This document shows, piece by piece, positions 1 to 5,368 of a stretch of 5,368 nt of DNA; positions within the stretch are counted from its first letter, which is position 1, and every line of letters starts with the position of its first letter. Position numbers and translations under genes: made by a program. The stretch spans positions 1 through 5,368 of the forward strand of contig CACYEW010000321.1 of assembly GCA_902773455.1 (NCBI GenBank), in the 5' to 3' direction. Source of the stretch: an uncultured Ruminococcus sp. Its GTDB lineage: Bacteria > Bacillota > Clostridia > Oscillospirales > CAG-272. The notes beneath the pieces are model-generated. The model worked only from the letters and a program-made list of their open reading frames with translations. It made no database searches and was not told the DNA's origin.

Positions 1-3000
1 CGGCATATCGGAATCCTGTTATTTCGCGTTCGATCGAAAAATGAATTATCAGTACAAAGCCCACGGCGTACAAAGCGCCGCTCTCTGCGAACACGGCGGC
101 GAACTCGTATTCTGCCCCTATTCCGATTTTCTCATGCTCTGCAGAAGCAAAGCCGCGGAGAGATCGCTTCTCAATATGAAAGCTCTCGGCATGTACGGCG
201 AATACGGCTTTTACGAGGCGATAGATCTGACGAAATCGCGCGTCGGAGGCGGTCACGCCGTGATCGGTTGTTTTATGGCGCATCATATCGGTATGAGCAT
301 CGTCGCGGCGGCGAACGCGATATGCGGAGATATATTCGTAAAACGCTTCTGCTCCGACAAGCGCATATCCGCTTATCTGCCGCTTTTATACGAGAAAATG
401 CCGGATACGCCTCCGATCGAACGCCGGCGCGCCGAAACAGGTGTGAAAAAGCCTCAGCGCGTCTGCGCCGAAGAGTTCAAAGCGGACGCGGCGGCGGTAA
501 CGAATACCGTCTGCACGGTCACAGCCGACGGTCACGGTACGGGTTTATACAGAAAAGACGTCTGCATCTGCGATCATAACGCGGGTCTTCTGCGCCGTCT
601 TTCGCTTTTATGCCGCGGATACAGTGTTTTCGATCTGTTTTCGTACCCCTGTTCTTTTTCGGAAACCGGAATCGAATACCGCAAAGACGGCGCCGCCGCC
701 GTACTGAGCGTATCACCGGATCAGGAGGCGTTCACGGTCGACGTATCATGCTCGCAGGACGGATGCGCTCTTTGCTTCGAGCCGATACTCTCAAATCCTG
801 ACGAATATCGCCGTCACGCCGCTTATTCGGCGGTTTTCGTTACCTCGTCATACGAAAACGGCGTTCTGACCGTAACGAACCGATCGGGCGGTCGGAATTA
901 TTCGGTCTCGGTCGCCGCCGTAAGCTCGGACCGCGTTCTTCCGCTTACGTTTTTGTGCCGCGCAGATTCTTTTTACGGCAAAAGCATCGAAAAACTGTTT
1001 TTTACCGAGCGTTCAGACGCAGCGGGCGCGTGCGTTTTTCCGCGTCTTCTGATAAAGACCGACCGCGGAAGCGTAAAATTTTATATCGCCTTCGGCGTTT
1101 CCGCCGACGCGTCGAAAGCTCAGCTTTACGCGGCTGTCGGAAAAAGAGGCGTTTTACCGCGGCCGTATCCGCGCTCTCTGCCGCCGGTCGAAACACAGCT
1201 GTTCTGCAGCGTTCTCAAATGCTTTCTGCATCCCGAGCCGAAGACCGCGCCGATCCGCCTTGACAGATCGTACAGGGGACTTTTGTACCGAGCCGGTATT
1301 TCGGGTCAAAAGCCGATACTGCTGATCGACTGCCGCGGCGAATACGGTATGAGCCGGATGAAGACGGTCTTTCCGCGTTACGCTCAGGTCGCGGTACGGG
1401 CGCTCGTCTGCGGGATCGGTTTCGATACCGTGATAATATACGACGGAGACGATTCGTATTACTGCAAAAAGAAAAAAGAGCTTAACCGCCTGATCGGTTC
1501 GCTCGGGCTGTCGGCGCTTGTCGGAGAGCGGATCTTTGCGTTCGAAGCAGACCGCGAGACGGCGGAAGTGCTTTACGGTCTCTGCTTTTATTTCGTATGC
1601 GCTTCGGATATGAAAACGAGCCGTCCTGTGCCGCCTCCCGCCGGGGCGCTTTACGCGGCCAAAAGCTTTTATTCGGATAAGCCCGTGAGCGTCGTAAACG
1701 GCGCCGTTATCATACCGTCCGGCAGAAGCTTCGCGCCGCAGAGCTTCGTATATGCGAATTCCGTGTTCGGCGCGCTCGTCACCGACAGGAGCGGCGGCTT
1801 CTCATTCGGTGAAAACTGCCGTATGATGAAGCTTACCCGGCACGACACGGTTCCGGGAGGAGCTTCCGAACAGATAATCCTGTGTAAGGACGGCGCTTCC
1901 CATGAACTGTTTTCGTCGGCTTACGAATGCCGATTTCATCTCTGTTCCGCCGAATGGGTCGGGCGTATCAACGGCGAAGAATACGAGGTAAAGATCGCGG
2001 TCGATCCTGTTCTGCCTTATAAGACGGTAAAGATCAGATATCCGGCGGAATGCTCTGTAAAATATATCGCAAAGCCCGTTATCGGCGAGAATTTCGTGAA
2101 CGGGAGCCTCAGATTTCACGAAAGCAGAAACACCGTTTTCGTATCGAACGCTCTGGAACCCGAAAGACCTGAGTTTTTCATAAACGTTACGGCGAATTCA
2201 AAAGCCTCCTTTGACGGAGAAACGCTTACCGTGAACGCCGAATTTGCGCACGAATGCACGTTTTCGGTCGGCGCGGTAAAGTCGAAGGCTTGCCTTGATC
2301 ATATGCTTCACGCAAAAAACGGAGTCGAAGCTCGTTACGCGGCTAAAGTGAAGCGGGTTTTATCGCCTTTTTCGCTTCACAGTCCCGACAGGACTCTCGA
2401 TCTTATGTTCAACGAATACGCGCCTTACCAGTCGTTATTCTGCCGCACGTTCGCGCGGTGCGGATATTATCAGCAGAGCGGCGCGTACGGATTTCGCGAT
2501 CAGCTTCAGGACTGTCTGTGTAACGTCTACGGCTCTCCGTCCGACGTTAAGGCTCATATTCTGAGATGCGCCGCGCATCAATACGAAGAAGGCGACGTTA
2601 TGCACTGGTTCCACAGCTCCGACGGTACCGGAGTGCGTACGAGATGCAGCGACGATATGCTCTGGCTTATCGTCGCCGTCGGCAAATATATCGCCGTCAC
2701 GGGAGACGCAAAGATACTTGATATAAAAGTCAGATATCTTTCCTCCGCTTTGCTTTCGGATGACGAGCGCGACAGGTATGAAGCCGCCTGCCCGTCCGAA
2801 ACGCTCGGAACGGTGCTCGAACACTGCAAAAAGGCGGCGGGAAGGATCGCCGCCGGATCTCACGGCCTTTGTCTCATCGGAGGCGGAGACTGGAACGACG
2901 GTATGAACGAGGCCGGTATAAAAGGCCGCGGCGAGAGCGTATGGCTTTCGTTTTTCGCCGCTTCCGCGCTGGTAACGCTTGCGTCGTTATGCCGCCTGAA

Positions 3001-3805
3001 AGAAGACGCTTCTTACCTCAGATACGAAAAGCTCGCCGCGTCTTTGCTTGCCGCGGCGGAAAAGCACGGTTTTGACGGAGATCATTATATCAGAGGATAT
3101 CTCGATAACGGCGAACCCTTCGGCAGATCGGGCGATCCCGTATGCGAGATCGATATACTGCCGCAAGCCGCCGCGGCGTTTCTTTCGGAAGACGGGGAAC
3201 GTGTCAAACGTTCGCTCGACTCGGCGTACGAAATGCTTTTCGACCGCGAAAACGGTATTTTCAGACTGTTTTATCCGCCGTTCGATCTCGAGCCCGGAAT
3301 AGGATATATAGCCTCTTATCCTCCCGGAATAAGAGAAAACGGCGGTCAGTACACTCACGGCGCGATATGGGGCGCGATGGGATATCTGCACGCCGGTCAG
3401 ACCGGGCGCGGATTTGAGATACTGCGGGCGGTAAATCCGTTAAACCGTATCGGCGATACGCGGTACGGCGTTGAGAATTACGTTTTTTCGGCGGATATCT
3501 ACACCGCGGAAGGCGTTTACGGCAGAGGCGGCTGGAGCTGGTATACCGGATCCGCTTCGTGGTATTTCTGCGCGGTGCTCGAGCATCTGCTCGGGTACAG
3601 GGAATACGGCGGCGGTTTTGAGATAAATCCGCGCTTCTGCTCGGATCTGCCGCGTTTCACGCTGATCATAAGGCGGCACGGCACGGAATACACCGTCAAA
3701 GCCGAAAACGTGAAAAAGCAGACCTCGCTCGACGGTTTGCCGACGGATCTGTCTTATTTTCCGTTCGATCACGGCTGCCATACTCTTGACTTGGGGATAA
3801 ATTGA
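1..3805 (+). CDS. Cyclic beta-1,2-glucan synthase-like protein, C-terminal part (glycoamylase-like tail plus GH94 module), 5' end outside window
   Basis: Family role: cyclic beta-1,2-glucan synthases polymerise glucose from UDP-glucose, control chain length by GH94 phosphorolysis and cyclise the chain. Only the C-terminal half or so is visible. Counting the codon at base 2 as residue 1: residues 1-134 are the end of the glycoamylase-like domain (GISES at 1-5, YGFYEAID, HHIGMS from 94); about 150-394 is a diverged first supersandwich; about 427-560 is the linker starting LLYRAGISG; about 565-780 is the second supersandwich; about 790-1200 is the GH94 barrel. Barrel motifs are intact: YGFRDQLQD from 829, EEGDVMHWFH from 862, GVRTRCSDD from 877, DWNDGMN from 963 (holds the general-acid Asp of GH94), GGQYTHGAIW, and GRGGWSWYTGSASW from 1174, whose Thr-Gly lies at the phosphate site in known GH94 structures. 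No membrane segment is seen here. The first codons match the family, so the ATG at 41 is not the start. The stop is TGA at 3803-3805. A stand-alone 1,2-beta-oligoglucan phosphorylase is less likely because the glycoamylase-like tail is fused in frame. I am sure of the family, less so of the product. Confidence 0.9.
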   Translation, partial: GISESCYFAFDRKMNYQYKAHGVQSAALCEHGGELVFCPYSDFLMLCRSKAAERSLLNMKALGMYGEYGFYEAIDLTKSRVGGGHAVIGCFMAHHIGMSIVAAANAICGDIFVKRFCSDKRISAYLPLLYEKMPDTPPIERRRAETGVKKPQRVCAEEFKADAAAVTNTVCTVTADGHGTGLYRKDVCICDHNAGLLRRLSLLCRGYSVFDLFSYPCSFSETGIEYRKDGAAAVLSVSPDQEAFTVDVSCSQDGCALCFEPILSNPDEYRRHAAYSAVFVTSSYENGVLTVTNRSGGRNYSVSVAAVSSDRVLPLTFLCRADSFYGKSIEKLFFTERSDAAGACVFPRLLIKTDRGSVKFYIAFGVSADASKAQLYAAVGKRGVLPRPYPRSLPPVETQLFCSVLKCFLHPEPKTAPIRLDRSYRGLLYRAGISGQKPILLIDCRGEYGMSRMKTVFPRYAQVAVRALVCGIGFDTVIIYDGDDSYYCKKKKELNRLIGSLGLSALVGERIFAFEADRETAEVLYGLCFYFVCASDMKTSRPVPPPAGALYAAKSFYSDKPVSVVNGAVIIPSGRSFAPQSFVYANSVFGALVTDRSGGFSFGENCRMMKLTRHDTVPGGASEQIILCKDGASHELFSSAYECRFHLCSAEWVGRINGEEYEVKIAVDPVLPYKTVKIRYPAECSVKYIAKPVIGENFVNGSLRFHESRNTVFVSNALEPERPEFFINVTANSKASFDGETLTVNAEFAHECTFSVGAVKSKACLDHMLHAKNGVEARYAAKVKRVLSPFSLHSPDRTLDLMFNEYAPYQSLFCRTFARCGYYQQSGAYGFRDQLQDCLCNVYGSPSDVKAHILRCAAHQYEEGDVMHWFHSSDGTGVRTRCSDDMLWLIVAVGKYIAVTGDAKILDIKVRYLSSALLSDDERDRYEAACPSETLGTVLEHCKKAAGRIAAGSHGLCLIGGGDWNDGMNEAGIKGRGESVWLSFFAASALVTLASLCRLKEDASYLRYEKLAASLLAAAEKHGFDGDHYIRGYLDNGEPFGRSGDPVCEIDILPQAAAAFLSEDGERVKRSLDSAYEMLFDRENGIFRLFYPPFDLEPGIGYIASYPPGIRENGGQYTHGAIWGAMGYLHAGQTGRGFEILRAVNPLNRIGDTRYGVENYVFSADIYTAEGVYGRGGWSWYTGSASWYFCAVLEHLLGYREYGGGFEINPRFCSDLPRFTLIIRRHGTEYTVKAENVKKQTSLDGLPTDLSYFPFDHGCHTLDLGIN

Positions 3806-3814
3806 TGCTATAAT
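3786..3814 (+). promoter_or_regulatory. Sigma70/sigma-A type promoter with extended -10, inside the 3' end of the upstream gene
   Basis: A -35 box TTGACT (3786-3791, five of six consensus bases) is followed after exactly 17 bases by a perfect -10 box TATAAT (3809-3814), with the extended TGC directly before it (3806-3808). The -35 lies in the last codons of the synthase gene, and that gene's stop (3803-3805) lies in the spacer. Transcription would start near 3821, leaving a leader of only about 15 bases before the ATG at 3837, just enough to contain the GGAG ribosome binding site. I see no inverted repeat or CcpA-like cre site beside it, so no operator can be proposed. The match to consensus is direct; activity is inferred. 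Confidence 0.75.
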
Positions 3815-3826
3815 AAACAAAAAAAC

Positions 3827-3830
3827 GGAG
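3827..3830 (+). promoter_or_regulatory. Ribosome binding site (GGAG) for the GH36 gene
   Basis: GGAG ends six bases before the ATG at 3837, a normal spacing, and follows an A-rich stretch (3815-3825). It fixes the start: the same frame has a TAA at 3798-3800 and no ATG, GTG or TTG between that stop and 3837, so 3837 is the earliest usable start codon. Confidence 0.85.
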
Positions 3831-3836
3831 TTTGTT

Positions 3837-5368
3837 ATGGCATACGAATATAAACCGCGGTTTTACGCAAGATGCAACGCCGAGTATAACGCGTACTATT
3901 TTTCGGGCGGCGCGGAGCCTTCCGAGACGTCGGACGGAGTTTTCAACCTGCAGAAATATAACGCCGCCGTAAGAGTCGATCATAAAGAACTTGAATGCGG
4001 AGCGGTCGTTCAGTCGACCGAAATAAGAAACGACGGAGACTCGCCTCTTTCCGTCGAGCTTTTGAGCTCCGCGTTTCTCTGCGGCGTCGGCAAAGAAGGT
4101 CCGAAGCCGTGGAAAAAGAACAGATTCATTATCCACTACGCCGAAAGCTGCTGGTGCGGCGAGGCTCAGTGGCGGCACGTGACGGCGGAGGAAGCGGGAC
4201 TTTACAAAACGTATAATCACGGCTCGCAGTCTTCTTTCCGCCTCGAATCGAAAAGCAGTTGGAGCACCTGCCGCTTCGAGCCGCTCGTGATAGTCGAAGA
4301 TACGGAGCAAAACGAGTGCTTTTTTGCCGAGATACTGTGCGGTCACGGCTGGTGCGTGAACTGCGGCATAAGAGGCTACCGCGACGATACGGAGATAGTA
4401 ATAATGACGACCGACTGCCTTGAAAATAACGACGGTTTTCATAAGGAGCTTTTACCCGGGGAGTCGCTCAAAACGTGCCGCTCCGTCGTCGGGTATATAA
4501 AAGGCGGTTTCGAAGACGCTCTTGCGATGCTCTCTTTTTCAAGATCGGAGCTTCACGGCGGAGAAGATCTTCCCTTCGTCTGCTATAACGACTATATGAA
4601 CGCGTTATGGGCTCTTCCTACGAAAGAAAAAACTCTGCCGCTTGTAAAAACCGCGGCGGAGCTCGGATGCGAATACTATATAATGGACGCCGGCTGGTAC
4701 GGAGTGCAGGGCGACGAGCTGAAGGATCTCGGTATGTGGCTTATAAACGACGGACTTTTCGGCGAAGGGGGCTTGCAGGGCATTTTCGACTGTATCATCT
4801 CTCTCGGGATGAAGCCCGGTATATGGTTCGAATTCGAATCCGTCGGATCCGGCGCAGAGATCGTGAAAGAACACCCCGAATATCTCCTTTACCGTCACGG
4901 CCGCCGTATAGGAGGGGACAGATGCCTTTACGATTTCAGAAATCCGGGCGTACGCGAATATCTGAGATCCCGCGTAAAAGCTCTGTACGATATGGGCGTT
5001 AGATATATCAAGAACGACTATAACGCCAATACCGGAGCGGGTATCGATCCGGACGGAGCGGCTTCGCTTCACGAGCATACCGCCGCGTTTTACTCGTTTA
5101 TCGACGAACTTCAAGCTGAATTTCCCGATCTCGTGCTTGAAAACTGCGGCAGCGGCGCCATGAGATCCGATAACGAGACGCTCTCTCATTTCAGACTTCA
5201 GTCGGTAAGCGACCAGGAGGACTTTTTCAGGCTCCCGTCGATAGTATCGGGAACCGAGGCGTGCGTCACGTCCGGTCAGTGCGGGATATGGGTATATCCT
5301 TACCCCGTAAAGATAGATCACAGACAGACGTTCAAACCGTCGCCCGAATTTACCGAAAGGTTCAAAGA
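3837..5368 (+). CDS. GH36 family glycosidase (alpha-galactosidase/melibiase-like), 3' end outside window
   Basis: GH36 retaining enzymes hydrolyse terminal alpha-galactosides such as melibiose and raffinose-type sugars; some members act on other alpha-linked sugars. The first 510 residues are visible. Residues about 1-235 form the N-terminal beta-sandwich, with blocks usual for a MelA-like clade (IHYAESCWCGEAQWR near 99, SWSTCRFEP near 148). The catalytic barrel follows: YIMDAGWY with Asp284 and Trp287, GIWFEFES from 328, YDFRNPGVREYL, YIKNDYN with Asp394 as probable nucleophile, ENCGSGAMRSD as the counterpart of the ESCSGGGGRFD block, and QSVSDQED with Asp459 as probable acid/base (65 residues later, a normal distance). 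There is no signal peptide, so it is probably cytoplasmic and would act on imported oligosaccharides. It starts 31 bases after the synthase stop, on the same strand, with its own promoter and ribosome binding site. Nineteen cysteines in 510 residues is high. The rest of the barrel and the C-terminal beta domain lie beyond the window. Family assignment is firm; alpha-galactosidase specificity is inferred. Confidence 0.9.
   Translation, partial: MAYEYKPRFYARCNAEYNAYYFSGGAEPSETSDGVFNLQKYNAAVRVDHKELECGAVVQSTEIRNDGDSPLSVELLSSAFLCGVGKEGPKPWKKNRFIIHYAESCWCGEAQWRHVTAEEAGLYKTYNHGSQSSFRLESKSSWSTCRFEPLVIVEDTEQNECFFAEILCGHGWCVNCGIRGYRDDTEIVIMTTDCLENNDGFHKELLPGESLKTCRSVVGYIKGGFEDALAMLSFSRSELHGGEDLPFVCYNDYMNALWALPTKEKTLPLVKTAAELGCEYYIMDAGWYGVQGDELKDLGMWLINDGLFGEGGLQGIFDCIISLGMKPGIWFEFESVGSGAEIVKEHPEYLLYRHGRRIGGDRCLYDFRNPGVREYLRSRVKALYDMGVRYIKNDYNANTGAGIDPDGAASLHEHTAAFYSFIDELQAEFPDLVLENCGSGAMRSDNETLSHFRLQSVSDQEDFFRLPSIVSGTEACVTSGQCGIWVYPYPVKIDHRQTFKPSPEFTERFK

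Noticed and set aside
2435..2863. Open frame of 142 codons on the - strand
   Set aside because: It is antisense to the GH94 barrel, directly opposite canonical motifs such as EEGDVMHWFH. It is a shadow frame.
41..3805. Stand-alone GH94 cellobiose or 1,2-beta-oligoglucan phosphorylase starting at 41
   Set aside because: There is no ribosome binding site before 41, the frame is open to the left edge, and the residues on both sides of the ATG belong to the glycoamylase-like domain of the larger synthase family.
3803..3813. TGATG overlap of the synthase stop with an ATG at 3805, which could suggest translational coupling
   Set aside because: That ATG opens a frame that stops after two codons (TAA at 3811-3813) and is not the frame of the GH36 gene. 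The bases instead fit the extended -10 element.
3806..3836. Possible transcription terminator between the two genes
   Set aside because: The 31-base gap is A/T-rich but contains no GC-rich inverted repeat and no U tract after a stem. Some read-through from the synthase gene is therefore likely.
3696..4442. Long open frame of 248 codons on the - strand across the gene junction
   Set aside because: It lies opposite conserved coding sequence of both the synthase and the GH36 gene, has no recognisable protein motif, and is Arg/Val/Ala-rich as expected for an antisense shadow.
4827..4838. Perfect 12-base palindrome TTCGAATTCGAA
   Set aside because: It lies inside the conserved GIWFEFES motif and encodes Phe-Glu-Phe-Glu with the codons TTC and GAA, so the repeat is a by-product of the protein sequence.
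4605..5321. Open frame of 238 codons on the - strand
   Set aside because: It is antisense to the GH36 catalytic barrel, whose frame carries all the family motifs. The opposite frame shows none and stays open because of the codon pattern of the real gene.

Overview
The window holds two genes on the + strand, both for carbohydrate-active enzymes and both cut by a window edge. Nearly every base is coding, apart from a 31-base gap at 3806-3836. I see no RNA gene, mobile element, CRISPR array, long repeat or terminator.

Region 1 (1-3805) is the 3' part of a very large gene that resembles a cyclic beta-1,2-glucan synthase (Cgs/ChvB/NdvB type). The visible 1267 residues contain, in order, the tail of the glycoamylase-like domain, a first beta-supersandwich, an alpha/beta linker, a second beta-supersandwich and a canonical GH94 (alpha/alpha)6 phosphorylase barrel. 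In full-length members a membrane-bound glycosyltransferase (GT84) part precedes these and would lie to the left of the window. The reading frame is open to the left edge and its first codons match the family, so the ATG at 41 is an internal methionine.

Region 2 (3837-5368) is the 5' 510 codons of a GH36 (melibiase / alpha-galactosidase family) enzyme, with its N-terminal beta-sandwich and most of its catalytic barrel. Between the genes is a near-perfect housekeeping promoter (TTGACT, 17 bases, TATAAT, with an extended TG). It is embedded in the last codons and stop of the first gene, and a GGAG ribosome binding site follows. The second gene can therefore probably be transcribed on its own, even though the spacing looks like an operon.

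The organism is most likely an anaerobic bacterium of the Bacillota (Clostridia) type. The grounds are the sigma-A-like promoter, the strong GGAG site, roughly balanced base composition with mixed AGA/CGC and frequent ATA codons, unusually many cysteines in cytoplasmic-looking enzymes, and the resemblance of both proteins to clostridial family members. This is tentative, because no phylogenetic marker is present.

Functionally the pair suggests a glycan metabolism locus: one enzyme that makes or trims beta-1,2-glucan and one that removes alpha-galactosyl (or related) residues. Nothing in the window shows that they share a substrate. I do not see convincing evidence for a wholly new system here. 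The points most worth a second look are the embedded promoter, the diverged sandwich domain of the synthase and the non-standard active-site motifs of the GH36 enzyme.
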